From positions 1 through 64,000 of the forward strand of contig JARIDO010000040.1 of NCBI GenBank assembly GCA_029263895.1: DNA of 64,000 nucleotides, written 5' to 3'. The notes below the pieces were generated by a model. It had not been told where the DNA came from, ran no database searches, and saw only the letters and a program-made list of their open reading frames with translations. Every line of letters begins with the position of its first letter. Position 1 is the stretch's first letter. The translations under genes were made by a program, and so were the position numbers. Shown here in pieces: positions 1 through 9,465 of this stretch. The stretch is from Sporosarcina sp. Its GTDB lineage: Bacteria; Bacillota; Bacilli; Bacillales_A; Planococcaceae.

Positions 1-30
1 TGAGGGGGTCGGAATAAGGAATATGAAAGG

Positions 31-76
31 AAAAGACGCTATTTTGTTCGAAATCGAAAAAATAGCGTCTTTTTTA
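31..76 (+). terminator. Intrinsic terminator at window edge
   Basis: A stem of about 15 base pairs (AAAAGACGCTATTTT paired with its complement) with a short loop is followed by a T run on the plus strand. It probably ends a plus-strand transcript that starts outside the window. The rest of positions 1-109 shows no gene that I can support. Confidence 0.6.
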
Positions 77-109
77 ATTTACGCTTATCTATAGGATTTA
101 AAAACGTAA

Positions 110-440
110 GTTTTTCAGTGGCCTCGTCCCAACTGCGGTAGGACAACAGAAAAGATTCATGATTATCGCATGCAAAAAGTGAAACATTTAAAATGGTTTG
201 AACGGTTAACTGTATTGTTCTGTAAACGCAGTCGCTATGCGTGTGATCATGGAAAGCGCTTTTCTGAAAGCAATCAATACATTTAATAATGGGTAAGTAG
301 AAATTTTGAATCGTTTTAACTTTCCTTATTCAAATGGTTTCTTAGAAGGAATCAACAACAAAACTAAGGTGATGAAGCGTAATGCTTATGGTTTCAGACG
401 TTTTGATCACTTTAAAGCCAAGATTTTATTGAATATGTAG
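110..440 (+). pseudogene. Degenerate ISL3-family transposase (relic A)
   Basis: Translation from about 125 gives an ISL3-type N-terminal zinc-finger segment (PNCG, then IHDYRMQKVKHLKWFERLTV, then KRFSE) that stops at a TAA near 285. About 25 bases later the sequence resumes with an ISL3 C-terminus (YSNGFLEGINN, then KRNAYGF, then HFKAKILLN) ending in TAG at 440. The whole catalytic middle of the protein (the DDE core) is deleted and the first zinc-binding Cys is changed to Arg, so this is a dead relic. It points inward, toward the ypoC-dinG block, and is mirrored by relic B at 8794-9259 on the minus strand. Assignment to ISL3 rests on my recognition of these conserved segments; terminal repeats were not identified. 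Confidence 0.75.
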
Positions 441-750
441 TATAAAAATATAGGTATTCACTTAGGATAAGTGTTTTTTAAAATGTCTACTAACCAATTT
501 AGAAGGCGTTCGTTGGTTGAAGTGCAAGACGACTCCTGCGGGAACAGTGAGGTGAAGACCCTGGACTGAGCAAAGCGAGGGAAAAAAGGCTGCCTTAATT
601 TCTGGAAGTGCACAGAAATACGGCAAATCGAACACTTCCTGGTTCGATTGGCTGACGCCGTGCCCGCGGAAAGCGTTCGACTGAAACGTAAATCAACATT
701 ACTTTTAAGGTTGTATATAAAGAGGGGTGACGTGTAAATCACATCACCCC
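441..750. repeat. Palindromic GC-rich repeat downstream of ISL3 relic A
   Basis: The stretch after the transposase stop contains a small hairpin (CACTTAGGATAAGTG, 455-475 region), then a GC-rich tract with CTCCTGCGGGA and CCCGCGGAAAGCG, an internal hairpin (GGAAGTG with CACTTCC, about 603-640) and an end palindrome at 724-750 (GGGGTGA with TCACCCC arms). The same order of motifs occurs inverted at 8550-8793. GC content is visibly higher than in the flanks. An open frame over 458-742 is antisense to the repeat and is judged spurious. The end palindrome sits about 11 bases beyond the ypoC stop codon and could help stop that transcript, although it lacks a T run. Confidence 0.7.
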
Positions 751-760
751 AACATTTGAC

Positions 761-1117
761 TTAGAACCTTTTTTTAGCGATTGCAGCACTTCTAGCAATC
801 CCTTTCTTAGTTTCTAAATATAATGCATCTAACTGGATAAATGAACGATGATTATGAATATTATCTTTAACAAATTGTAAGCGTTCCTGTCCATTCATTG
901 GAGAAATTCTTAAAATACCTAAGCCACTTTGTAAACTCATCTCTGTCTCAGCTAACGCTAATAAATTTTCATAATTCACAATTACGTCATTCATCATTTC
1001 TATAGCTAAAGTATTATGTTCATCATACGCTTTTTCGATTAACAATCGCTTTTCAGACCAATAGGAAAAGAAAGCCTCAAACTTCTCTTTGTTGAAAGAA
1101 TCTGCTGTTTCATTCAT
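761..1117 (-). CDS. ypoC: YpoC-family protein of unknown function
   Basis: This 118-residue soluble, largely helical protein sits directly after nth and overlaps it by the four bases ATGA (1114-1117), as ypoC does in Bacillus. No catalytic motif or membrane segment is visible. The C-terminus is basic (AKKRF). Naming rests on position, size and operon context more than on motif recognition. It is translationally coupled to nth, and a GAGG sequence inside the end of nth probably serves as ribosome binding site. It is the last gene of the dinG-side cluster; beyond it lies repeat A instead of the ponA/recU genes seen in B. subtilis. Confidence 0.7.
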   Translation of the reverse strand: MNETADSFNKEKFEAFFSYWSEKRLLIEKAYDEHNTLAIEMMNDVIVNYENLLALAETEMSLQSGLGILRISPMNGQERLQFVKDNIHNHRSFIQLDALYLETKKGIARSAAIAKKRF

Positions 1118-1761
1118 CGTTGCTTCATCCTCTTCTTCCCTTCCCTACATAAAGATAAAAGAGGACAACTTTCACAACCAGGATTTTGAGCTTTACAATG
1201 ATATCTCCCAAAGAAAATCATTTGATGGTGCGTATTTGTCCATCTATCAATTGGTGTCCATCGCATGATTTTTTCCTCAACTATAAGCGGCGAGTCTTTC
1301 CATTTATTCATACCCAAACGTTTTGCTACACGTTCAACATGTGTATCAACAGCCAACGCTGGAACACCAAACGCATTAGATACCACAACATTAGCTGTTT
1401 TTCTACCAACACCAGGTAACGTCATCATAACGTCTCGATTTGGTGGCACTTGCCCATTAAACTCATCAATTAACATTCGACTTAATGATTGAATATTTTT
1501 AGCTTTATTTCTAAAAAGACCGATAGATCGGATATCATTTTGTAATTCTTCAACTTCTACCGCTAGATAATCCTCTGGAGTCTTATACTTTTTAAACAAA
1601 ATTGCCGTTACCCGATTAACTAGAACATCTGTACATTGAGCGGATAAAAGAGTTGCAATTAATAATTCAAATGCATTTTCGTGCACCAGTTCACAATGCG
1701 CACCTGGAAACATTTCACCAAATTCGTCAATACAAAATTCCCACTGTTTTTTTGTTAACAT
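1114..1761 (-). CDS. nth: Endonuclease III (DNA glycosylase/AP lyase)
   Basis: Base-excision repair enzyme that removes oxidised pyrimidines and cuts at the resulting abasic site. The 215-residue protein shows the helix-hairpin-helix LPGVGRKTA (115-123) with catalytic Lys121, the catalytic Asp139 in VDTHVERV, and four Cys (189, 196, 199, 205) in the C-x6-C-x2-C-x5-C pattern that holds a [4Fe-4S] cluster. An upstream in-frame start at 1791 would overlap dnaD; I prefer the ATG at 1761 because AGGTGAT lies just before it and the protein then begins like B. subtilis Nth. dnaD, nth and ypoC appear to be one transcript. Confidence 0.97.
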   Translation of the reverse strand: MLTKKQWEFCIDEFGEMFPGAHCELVHENAFELLIATLLSAQCTDVLVNRVTAILFKKYKTPEDYLAVEVEELQNDIRSIGLFRNKAKNIQSLSRMLIDEFNGQVPPNRDVMMTLPGVGRKTANVVVSNAFGVPALAVDTHVERVAKRLGMNKWKDSPLIVEEKIMRWTPIDRWTNTHHQMIFFGRYHCKAQNPGCESCPLLSLCREGKKRMKQR

Positions 1762-1769
1762 ATCATCAC

Positions 1770-2483
1770 CTATTCTCGTTCTTCTAACCAATTGTAAAAT
1801 GGAACTCGTTTAACAGGAACAACTTCACTTTGATTTGTCGATTTCATTGTCCCAATTGTTCGAAATGATTGGGTTTGTTTGTCAACATCTTGTAATGTTT
1901 TAACATTTTTCTTCTTCCATTCAAAAAGAATTCGATCAATATAACGTAGACTAACCTTTTGAGCGATGACAGCTTCTTTTAATGCTGCTTTAATAATTTC
2001 AGATGAATGTTTATCTTCATCAATCCACATCGTAATGGTTTCACATTCCATAGGTGATAACAGTCTCCCAAATTCCTGTTCAAACAATGAGAAGATTTCA
2101 CCATCAGTTTCTATTTTCACAACTGACGTTTGCACTTCTGTCGCTACCATAATTTGTTCAAGTATTCGTCTCCACATTGGCACTAAAGAAAACGTTTCAA
2201 ACAATACACCTTTAGAATCTTTACTTTGTTTGATTTTCAAAAATCCGCGTTGCATAAGGCGTTGCAAAATTTTAGATATTTCATTTTCAGTTAAATTCAT
2301 ACGTTTTGTGAAATCTGAAGGGGTTGGAAAGTTATTTCCTTCGGATTGATAAGCGATCATATGCATCACTAACATTGCTTCAACTTCATCAATATTAAGG
2401 TTCTTGTAATGTTGAAAAAAAAGCTGAGGAATGGTTACATTCCCCTGCTCAATCCAAATTTGGAGCTGTTCTTCAAAGTGCAT
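1770..2483 (-). CDS. dnaD: DNA replication initiation protein DnaD
   Basis: DnaD helps load the replicative helicase at oriC and during PriA-dependent restart in low-GC Gram-positives. The 237-residue protein has the N-terminal winged-helix oligomerisation domain (about 15-95) and a C-terminal DnaB/DnaD domain with the YxxxIxxxW motif (Tyr181, Ile185, Trp189), followed by a flexible tail. An AGGAGG sequence precedes the ATG. It lies 18 bases after asnS and 8 bases before the chosen nth start, as in Bacillus. Confidence 0.97.
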   Translation of the reverse strand: MHFEEQLQIWIEQGNVTIPQLFFQHYKNLNIDEVEAMLVMHMIAYQSEGNNFPTPSDFTKRMNLTENEISKILQRLMQRGFLKIKQSKDSKGVLFETFSLVPMWRRILEQIMVATEVQTSVVKIETDGEIFSLFEQEFGRLLSPMECETITMWIDEDKHSSEIIKAALKEAVIAQKVSLRYIDRILFEWKKKNVKTLQDVDKQTQSFRTIGTMKSTNQSEVVPVKRVPFYNWLEERE

Positions 2484-2501
2484 GTCCGAACTCTCCTCCT
2501 A

Positions 2502-3797
2502 TTATGGGTATAATCTGTTCAACAATCTTGGGAATGGAATCGTCTCACGAACATGTTCAGAACCTGATATCCAAGCAACTGTTCGTTCAAGGCCCAAACC
2601 AAAACCAGAATGTGGGACAGCTCCGTATTTACTTAAGTCTAAATACCATTCATAAGCTGACTCATCAAGACCATGTTCTTGAATGCGTTTCTTCATCAAC
2701 TCATAATCATGTATTCTTTCTGAGCCACCAATTATCTCTCCATAACCTTCTGGTGCAATTAAGTCTGCACAAAGAACAACATCATCTCTATCCGGATGTG
2801 GTTGCATATAGAACGGTTTTATACCGATTGGGTAATGCGTTATGAATACTGGCATATCGTAGCTTTCTGCGATAGATGTCTCGTGTGGCGCTCCAAAGTC
2901 ATCACCCCAAACAATATCATCGAATCCTTTTTCATGTAGTAACTTGATTGCATCGTCATACGTGATACGTGGAAATGGTGCTTGGATTTTTTCAAGTTTT
3001 GTAACATCACGCTCTAAACGTTCAAGCTCTAACTGGCAATTTTGAAGAACAGATTGCACGACATGTGTAACGTATTGCTCCTGTACTTCTAAACTTTCAG
3101 CATGTTCTATAAATGCCATCTCTGGTTCAATCATCCAAAACTCGATTAAGTGTCTTCTAGTTTTAGATTTCTCAGCACGGAATGTTGGACCGAATGAGAA
3201 GACTTTTCCTAGTGCCATTGCCGCCGCTTCCATATATAGTTGTCCAGATTGAGAAAGATAAGCATCTTCGTCAAAATATTTTGTTTGAAACAACTCGGAA
3301 GTTCCTTCTGGAGATGAACCCGTCAAAATAGGTGGGTCAACTTTTACAAAACCATTCATATGGAAAAATTCATAGGTTGCACGTATAACCTCGTCTCTAA
3401 TTTTCATTATGGCGTGTTGTTTACGAGAGCGTAACCAAATATGACGATGATCCATTAAAAATTCTGTACCATGTTCCTTTGGTGTAATAGGATAATCAAT
3501 TGCTTCGTTTATAATTTCAATCTCTTGAATTTGTAACTCATAGCCAAAACTTGAACGCTCATCCAAAGTTACTTCAGCAGTTACATAAAGTGAGCTTTCT
3601 TGAGAAATTGATTTTGCCTTTAAAAATATTTCTTCGCCCACATCTTCTTTTACGACAACTCCTTGAACAAAACCAGAGCCATCACGTAGTTGTAAGAATG
3701 CAATTTTACCGCTTGACCGTTTATTTGCTAACCAAGCACCGATTCGTACAGTTTCTCCTGCATGATCAGGCATTTCGTGAATCATAATAGTCTTCAT
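2502..3797 (-). CDS. asnS: Asparaginyl-tRNA synthetase
   Basis: Class IIb aminoacyl-tRNA synthetase charging tRNA-Asn. It has an N-terminal OB-fold anticodon-binding domain (about 1-105: [20 protein letters not shown]) and a class II catalytic core with motif 2 ([11 protein letters not shown]) and motif 3 (GFGLGLERT, about 398-406). Length of 431 residues is normal. GGAGG lies five bases before the ATG. It sits 28 bases after aspB, which makes aspartate; the asparagine pool connection to the asparaginase gene at 46262 is only thematic. No T-box leader is visible here. Confidence 0.98.
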   Translation of the reverse strand: MKTIMIHEMPDHAGETVRIGAWLANKRSSGKIAFLQLRDGSGFVQGVVVKEDVGEEIFLKAKSISQESSLYVTAEVTLDERSSFGYELQIQEIEIINEAIDYPITPKEHGTEFLMDHRHIWLRSRKQHAIMKIRDEVIRATYEFFHMNGFVKVDPPILTGSSPEGTSELFQTKYFDEDAYLSQSGQLYMEAAAMALGKVFSFGPTFRAEKSKTRRHLIEFWMIEPEMAFIEHAESLEVQEQYVTHVVQSVLQNCQLELERLERDVTKLEKIQAPFPRITYDDAIKLLHEKGFDDIVWGDDFGAPHETSIAESYDMPVFITHYPIGIKPFYMQPHPDRDDVVLCADLIAPEGYGEIIGGSERIHDYELMKKRIQEHGLDESAYEWYLDLSKYGAVPHSGFGLGLERTVAWISGSEHVRETIPFPRLLNRLYP

Positions 3798-3825
3798 AGT
3801 AACCTCCGGATAATTTCGGTATTTT

Positions 3826-5019
3826 TTATGCTTGCCAATTGTCTTCTACAAATTTATGAATACGTCGAACAGCTTCTTCTAACAATTCAATGGATGTAGC
3901 ATATGATAATCGAATTGTATTTGGTGAGCCAAAACTAGATCCTGGTATTACTGCAACATTTGCTTTGGTTAAAAGCGCTTGTGCAAAGTCATCTACATTC
4001 TTAAATCCAGTTTTTTCACAAGCTTCCGATACATCTGGCAGTAAATAGAATGCACCTTGAGGCTTAAGCACTTCAAAGCCTGGAATTGCTTTCAATTGCG
4101 GATATATGCGAATTAATCTTGACTCAAAATCTTCACGCATTGATGTCACCGTTTCTTGAGAACCACTATACGCTTCAATCGCAGCATACTGAGAAGTCGT
4201 TGTAGGGTTAGAAGTTGAATGACTGGCTAAATCCGTCATTGCCCGTACGACTTTAGCATCGCCAGCTAAATAACCAATTCTCCATCCCGTCATCGAGTGG
4301 GATTTAGACACCCCATTAATGATAAATGTACGTTGTTTTGCATCTTCATTTAACTGTGCAATCGAAACATGCTTTTCATTTCCATAAATAAGCTTCTCAT
4401 AAATTTCATCTGAAATAATCCATAGATCATACTCTTTACAAATCGCTGCGATTTCTTCAAGTTCACGAGCTGAGTATATCATCCCCGTCGGGTTACCAGG
4501 TGAATTTATGATGATCGCTTTCGTTTTCGGTGTAATCACTTGCCTAATCTGTTCAGCAGTTACTTTAAAGTCTGTTGCTGCTGTACCTTCAATATGTACA
4601 GGGAAACCTCCAGCTAGTTTAACTTGTTCAGGATAGCTAACCCAATATGGTGAAGGAATAATTACTTCGTCGTTTGGGTTAATCATTACTTGAAAAAGTG
4701 TATATAAGACATGTTTTGCACCAATTCCAATGATAATCTCATTTCTAGCATATTGTAAACCTTGATCAGTTTTAAGTTTGTCAATAACTGCATCCTTTAA
4801 AGCAGGTAACCCACCAGCAGGAGTATATTTTGTTTGGCCATCTTTCATGGATTGATAAGCTGCTTCGATAATATTGTTTGGTGTATTATAATCCGGTTCA
4901 CCTGCCCCTAAACCGATTACGTCTATACCAGAATCCTTCATTTCTTTCGCCTTTGCTGTAATCGCAAGCGTCGTTGATGGTGACAAACTATTAATTCTTT
5001 GAGCTAATGTTCTCGTCAT
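3826..5019 (-). CDS. aspB: Aspartate aminotransferase
   Basis: PLP-dependent class I aminotransferase converting oxaloacetate and glutamate to aspartate and 2-oxoglutarate. The 397-residue protein has the PLP lysine at 239 ([16 protein letters not shown]), the SPGNPTG loop (173-179) and the SDEIYEKL aspartate/tyrosine site. The open frame extends to a GTG at 5028, but that GTG lies inside the AAAGGAG Shine-Dalgarno sequence; the ATG at 5019 has correct spacing. It is followed by asnS and preceded by ypmB, the usual Bacillus order. Confidence 0.97.
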   Translation of the reverse strand: MTRTLAQRINSLSPSTTLAITAKAKEMKDSGIDVIGLGAGEPDYNTPNNIIEAAYQSMKDGQTKYTPAGGLPALKDAVIDKLKTDQGLQYARNEIIIGIGAKHVLYTLFQVMINPNDEVIIPSPYWVSYPEQVKLAGGFPVHIEGTAATDFKVTAEQIRQVITPKTKAIIINSPGNPTGMIYSARELEEIAAICKEYDLWIISDEIYEKLIYGNEKHVSIAQLNEDAKQRTFIINGVSKSHSMTGWRIGYLAGDAKVVRAMTDLASHSTSNPTTTSQYAAIEAYSGSQETVTSMREDFESRLIRIYPQLKAIPGFEVLKPQGAFYLLPDVSEACEKTGFKNVDDFAQALLTKANVAVIPGSSFGSPNTIRLSYATSIELLEEAVRRIHKFVEDNWQA

Positions 5020-5032
5020 TAAAACCACTCCT

Positions 5033-5512
5033 TTACAAGTTCAAAATACGTTTCCACCAATCTCCGCTGTCGAAATATAAGTAAACATAATTTAATTTAC
5101 CGTTATTGCTCTTAAATGCGATTTCCCAAACGGGTTTTTCTTCTTCCATCCCGAGAGTAACATGCAAAACCTTTTTCACTTCAAATTCGTTTTCAACATT
5201 TTCTAAAGCTTGTGATTTTGTAATTCCATCTGCTAAAGAGATTTCGTTGAAAACTTCATTAGTTTTACTATTAACGAACATTGCTTTCTCTTTGTTTTTC
5301 TTATCAACGCCGTAAACTGTTACGCAGGACTGACTACCATTAAAAACCTCTGCTGAAGTGACAGTTTCGAGTTTCCCTGATTTTATAACAGCTTCAATAG
5401 CATCCTCTTTTGCATTAGAATAAGGTTTCACTGCATTAACTAAAACAACAACAGTAATTATTGTCGTTAATACTAACAAGAATGCTACTATGAACTTCAA
5501 CCAATTTAACAT
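5033..5512 (-). CDS. ypmB: YpmB-like membrane-anchored PepSY-type protein
   Basis: A 159-residue protein with one N-terminal membrane anchor (about 5-27) and an extracytoplasmic domain of the PepSY/DUF5590 kind. No catalytic motif is seen; family members are thought to act at the cell surface but their function is not established. The GTG at 5521 abuts the AGGA sequence, so the ATG at 5512 is the better start. The small ypmA gene that lies between ypmB and dinG in B. subtilis is absent; only 64 bases separate the two genes here. Confidence 0.85.
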   Translation of the reverse strand: MLNWLKFIVAFLLVLTTIITVVVLVNAVKPYSNAKEDAIEAVIKSGKLETVTSAEVFNGSQSCVTVYGVDKKNKEKAMFVNSKTNEVFNEISLADGITKSQALENVENEFEVKKVLHVTLGMEEEKPVWEIAFKSNNGKLNYVYLYFDSGDWWKRILNL

Positions 5513-5576
5513 TTCTCTCACTTCCTGAACGTCTAAAAAAGTTTTTTATAATTACGACAATCATTTTTCCAATTCC

Positions 5577-8354
5577 TTATTTAGTATAACAATTTTCGAG
5601 TTCATTCACCAATTGTTCGAGTGATACATTTTTTCGTCTTACAGAAGGTAATGATTCAAGAAAGATCTCACCATAGGATTTCGTCTCTATTCTTCTGTCT
5701 AAAATAATAAAAAAACCTTTATCGTCACTTGTTCGAATTAGCCTTCCAAAGCCTTGACGAAGACGCATCACTGCTTCAGGTAAGGCATATTCCGTAAATG
5801 GATTCAACCCACTCGCAGCCAATTTTGCTGCTCTTGCTTTATAGATTGGTTCACTTGGTGCTGAAAATGGTAATCTAACGATAATAATTGCAGTTAAGGC
5901 TTTTCCGGGAACATCAACACCTTCCCAAAAGCTGTTTGTTCCAAAAAGTACAGAATTATCAAATTGCCTAAATGACTTTAGTAACTTCATGCGACTACCT
6001 GAACTAATTCCCTGTGCAAAGAGTGTATAATCTTCTAGTTGCTGACTCTCAATAATTAATTCATAAGTTTTTCGTAGCATATCCATTGATGTAAATAAAA
6101 CAAACAGTCGGCCACCTGTAGCCATTACGCTTTGTATAACTGCATGCGCTACAGCCTCAATATAATCACTCTGAGTGACTTGTTGGATATCTGGCATATC
6201 ATTTACGATGAATAGTTCCGCCCCTTTGTAAAAGTCTCCAGGCGCATCATATTTAATAAGTGGAATAGATTCTTTAATCCCTAGTTGGGTAGGAATAAAT
6301 CGCTCATGTCCTTTGATTGAAAGTGTTGCAGATGTCCAAATAATACCTGCACATTCCATCTGTATACTATCTCGTAACTTTTCAATCACGCTTACTGCGT
6401 CAAATGATTGCTTGTTAATAACAATACTGCCTGGAATGCTTCGATTATCTCTCTCAAGCCAAACAACATTTTCTTCGTTGTTGTTACTAGTAAAGAGCTT
6501 AACCCATTCACCCGCTTTAATTTTCAGTTCACGTACCCAATAAACCCATTCTGATAAAAGTACTTCATCCGTTCTAGTTAAATTTTCGGCATGGATATTT
6601 ACATCTTTTATAAAGTTTGAAGCAACTTCAATATAATTCGTCATTTTTTCTACAACGAACAATAATTCTTCACGATTAATAGCAATCTCTTCTAACGAAA
6701 AACGAACGCGATTCCCTTTAATAGTCGGAGTAGTAATTGGCATAAACGATGCTAATTGTTCAATTACTCGATCAAAACTTTGTAAAAACGCAGCATACGA
6801 ATGCTCCAATCTTTTCAATTCCGTAAATGTGGGAACTCCCAAACGTTCCTTTAAGTCATTCACTTTTTGTAAGAGTTGACTTGGGTTATCTGAAATAATT
6901 TGACCCATTACATATTTCCAATTTGTATAAGAAAATACGATTTCGTTTGTTCTAGTCGCTGTTTGAAGGAATTGGTGTGCTTCGTCTATAATAACTCCAG
7001 CGAAATTTTCGAACAATTTTTGATCCCTATTTAAATCAGACAACAACATCGAGTGGTTTGTAACAATTAAGTTAGAATGGATTGATGATTCTATTAACCG
7101 ACTGTGGAAATCAACACCTTCTTCATCACTCGTTAAACGATTCGTGCGTTTACGAACACGATCTATGAATAATTGACCACCACCTGAAACATTCAATTCA
7201 TCTAGATCTCCTGTATTAGTTGTCGTCAACCAAACTAGAATCTGCATGATTGTAAAAGCTTCGTCATACGTTTCATCATACATATGAAGTAGTTCTTCAA
7301 ATTTGTTTAATGATATATAGCGATCTCGCCCTTTTAAAACTGTAGTAGAAATGTTTGTACCTAACATCTTAGTTATTTTAATAAGTTCTTCTTGCATAAT
7401 TTTATCTACTAGGTGATTTGTGTATGTGCTAATGATTATTGGCTTCTCTGTAGTCATGGAAAATAATACTGCAGGTAATAAATAAGCCATCGTTTTACCT
7501 ACACCTGTAGGTACTTCTACAATTATTTCTTTACTATTGGTTAAAGAAGCCCATACTTCATCCATAAACTGAAACTGAGATTTTCGTGCTTCAAATTTTG
7601 GGAAAGCTAACTTCAACAGTTTCTCTTTTTCCTTTTCATCAAATGGATAGGTGTTTAAATCAGAATAAGCAGTTTCAACAATCGGCTCTTGATGATAAGG
7701 GATGCCTCGAAAATGATGAAAATCCTCTTTCTTTTGACTCGTACGCGCTATTTTTAATGCATCGTACAATATAAGAGACAGATCAGTCTTTAAACGAAAT
7801 GATCTCTTATGTAACAACTTCAACGTTTCTTCAGGTAATGTGTATAACTTATTTACACAAGTTAAAAACAAATGCGCTGTTGCTTCTGCATCTTCGTCCG
7901 CACGATGAGCAGTTGCTAAAGGAATACCGAGTTGTTCTGTAATTTCTTGTAATCTGTAACTGTGCGCAGTCGGAAAAAGTATTTTCGAAAACTCAACTGT
8001 ATCTATTTTCTTACCGCTCCATTTCGGAACACCACATCTAATAAACTCATTTTGTAAAAATGACAAGTCAAAATCCGTATTGTGTGCAACAAAAACAGAG
8101 CCCTGAAGAAGATTTGACACCTCATCCGCTATCTCCTCAAAATATGGAGCAGTGCTAACATCTTCATCTGATATTGAAGTTAACTGTTTGATGAATTCAG
8201 GGATTTTTTGACCTGGATTAACAAAACGAACATATTTTTCTCCCACTATTCCATCATTGATGAAAACAATGGCAATTTGAATGATACGGTCACCTTTAAC
8301 TGGTGAATGTCCAGTCGTTTCCAAATCGACGACCGCAAATGTATTATTATTCAT
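5577..8354 (-). CDS. dinG: DinG-family helicase fused to a DnaQ-like 3'-5' exonuclease
   Basis: This 925-residue protein joins two modules. Residues 1-170 are a DEDDh exonuclease with Asp10/Glu12 (VDLETTG), the HNTDFD motif (91-96) and HRADEDA (150-156). Residues about 250-925 are a superfamily 2 DinG/XPD-type helicase with Walker A VPTGVGKT (281-288), the DEAH box (VIIDEAHQF) and C-terminal motifs including RLRQGFGRLIRT. The four iron-sulfur cysteines of E. coli DinG are not present in that arrangement; in Firmicutes this fusion is known to act as a 3'-5' nuclease more than as a helicase. It is probably transcribed alone from its own promoter near 8400. Confidence 0.95.
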   Translation of the reverse strand: MNNNTFAVVDLETTGHSPVKGDRIIQIAIVFINDGIVGEKYVRFVNPGQKIPEFIKQLTSISDEDVSTAPYFEEIADEVSNLLQGSVFVAHNTDFDLSFLQNEFIRCGVPKWSGKKIDTVEFSKILFPTAHSYRLQEITEQLGIPLATAHRADEDAEATAHLFLTCVNKLYTLPEETLKLLHKRSFRLKTDLSLILYDALKIARTSQKKEDFHHFRGIPYHQEPIVETAYSDLNTYPFDEKEKEKLLKLAFPKFEARKSQFQFMDEVWASLTNSKEIIVEVPTGVGKTMAYLLPAVLFSMTTEKPIIISTYTNHLVDKIMQEELIKITKMLGTNISTTVLKGRDRYISLNKFEELLHMYDETYDEAFTIMQILVWLTTTNTGDLDELNVSGGGQLFIDRVRKRTNRLTSDEEGVDFHSRLIESSIHSNLIVTNHSMLLSDLNRDQKLFENFAGVIIDEAHQFLQTATRTNEIVFSYTNWKYVMGQIISDNPSQLLQKVNDLKERLGVPTFTELKRLEHSYAAFLQSFDRVIEQLASFMPITTPTIKGNRVRFSLEEIAINREELLFVVEKMTNYIEVASNFIKDVNIHAENLTRTDEVLLSEWVYWVRELKIKAGEWVKLFTSNNNEENVVWLERDNRSIPGSIVINKQSFDAVSVIEKLRDSIQMECAGIIWTSATLSIKGHERFIPTQLGIKESIPLIKYDAPGDFYKGAELFIVNDMPDIQQVTQSDYIEAVAHAVIQSVMATGGRLFVLFTSMDMLRKTYELIIESQQLEDYTLFAQGISSGSRMKLLKSFRQFDNSVLFGTNSFWEGVDVPGKALTAIIIVRLPFSAPSEPIYKARAAKLAASGLNPFTEYALPEAVMRLRQGFGRLIRTSDDKGFFIILDRRIETKSYGEIFLESLPSVRRKNVSLEQLVNELENCYTK

Positions 8355-8390
8355 ACGATCATCAACTTCCTGTTCTACTTACTACAAGAA

Positions 8391-8419
8391 ATTGTATCAC
8401 ATTCATAGGTCTATGGAAC
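8391..8419 (-). promoter_or_regulatory. Candidate SigA promoter of dinG (extended -10)
   Basis: On the minus strand TGATACAAT, an extended -10 box (8391-8396 for the hexamer), lies 17 bases after GTTCCA (8414-8419), a weak -35. The spacing and the TG dinucleotide support a promoter about 40 bases before dinG. No LexA box was seen. Confidence 0.45.
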
Positions 8420-8549
8420 AGAATGTATACTACATCTTTAATCTCTTTAATAAAAATTAGATATTTTAAATAAATCATCCTATCCATATGTAATGAAGTG
8501 GCTAATATTCCATACTTACCTATTTAAAATTCGGTTCTAATTCAAATGT

Positions 8550-8793
8550 TAGGGTGATGTGATTTACACGTCACATTTCTTTAAATACAACCTTAAAAGT
8601 AATGTTGATTTACGTTTTTGTCGAACGCTTTCCGGCGGGCACGACCTCAGTCTCCTCGTCGCGAAGAACGTGCTCCTGCGGGGCCTTCACCGCAGGAGTC
8701 GTCGACATCAACTCCAATCAACGAACACCGCCTAAATTGGTCAGTAGACAATTTATAAAACACTTTTCCTAAGTGAATAGCTATATTTATATA
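8550..8793. repeat. Inverted second copy of the palindromic GC-rich repeat (copy B)
   Basis: Read on the minus strand this repeats the series seen at 441-750: the transposase 3' end, the CACTTAGGAAAAGTG hairpin, TGTCTACTGACCAATTTAGG, the GC-rich CTCCTGCGG tract, the GGAAAGCGTTCG box, TAATGTTGATTT in reverse complement, and the TGATTTACACGTCAC end. The first and last roughly 70 bases match copy A closely, while the centre has diverged and copy A carries an extra hairpin. The two copies face each other across ypoC-dinG. Positions 8420-8549, between dinG and this repeat, hold only AT-rich sequence. Confidence 0.7.
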
Positions 8794-9259
8794 CTTCATA
8801 TTCAATAAAATCTTAGCTTTAAAGTGGTTAAAACATTTGAAACCGAAACTATGAGCATTCGTTATATTCAGTTGATAGGTTCCTGCTAACCTTTATATTC
8901 ATTAATTGCAATCACCTCAGGTAAAATAGTACCCTACTGACTTTGTCAGCTAACATTTCTTCTTTAAACCGACGGATGACTGTCGAACTAGAGACTCCCT
9001 ATAACTTCTCTAGCTTATTTAAAAGTTTTAGCTTTAATCGAACGAATCCATATCACTTTGTTCCATTCTTTTGTAAAGCGTTGATACCTATCGCAAAAAG
9101 GAGATGCTTCAGAAAAACGTTTTCCACAATCACCCGCAACGCGACAGCGTTTATAGAACAATACAGTTAACCCTTCAAACCTTTTTAAAAGTTTCACTTT
9201 TTGCATTCGATAGTCTCAATCTTTTCGAAGATTACAACTTTTAATCCAGGAATATTCAT
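8794..9259 (-). pseudogene. Degenerate ISL3-family transposase (relic B)
   Basis: Minus-strand translation starts with MNIPGLK and reaches a frameshifted DYRMQKVK segment, then MQKVKLLKRFEGLTVLFYKR, KRFSEASPF, RYQRFTKEWN and SIKAKTFK (9015-9206). Stop codons and frameshifts follow, with remains of a helix-turn-helix (STVIRRFKEE), a large internal deletion, and a C-terminus with FNHFKAKILLN in which the stop codon is lost. Like relic A it lacks the catalytic core. It reads toward dinG. Positions 9260-9393 are AT-rich spacer with no gene that I can support. Confidence 0.75.
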
Positions 9260-9393
9260 GTGCACAGGGCACCTTTCCTTTACTTGTTTAGTCTTTCATT
9301 CAAGTATAGAAGAATGGATGATTCGGTGCATTTTATTGTGTATTAATTACATACCCCAACAAATATTATAGATCCAAAAATCTACGTCAAACG

Positions 9394-9432
9394 CAGAAAC
9401 CCCTCAAGCTTAAGATTACACTTGGGGGGTCA
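9394..9432 (-). terminator. Terminator of panBCD
   Basis: On the minus strand ACCCCCCAAG pairs with CTTGAGGGGT around a 12-base loop and is followed by TTTCTG, about 30 bases after the panD stop codon. The T run is short, but position and stem strength fit the end of the pan operon. Confidence 0.7.
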
Positions 9433-9465
9433 ACATTATTCTTCATTGTTATTATAATGTACGTC

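Noticed and set aside
458-742. A 94-codon open frame on the minus strand across repeat copy A
   Set aside because: It lies wholly in the palindromic repeat, has no family resemblance, and has no plausible ribosome binding site.
110-9259. A composite transposon made of two ISL3 copies around dinG-nth
   Set aside because: The enclosed genes are in native Bacillus order and the transposases are dead, so there is no sign that the block was mobilised.
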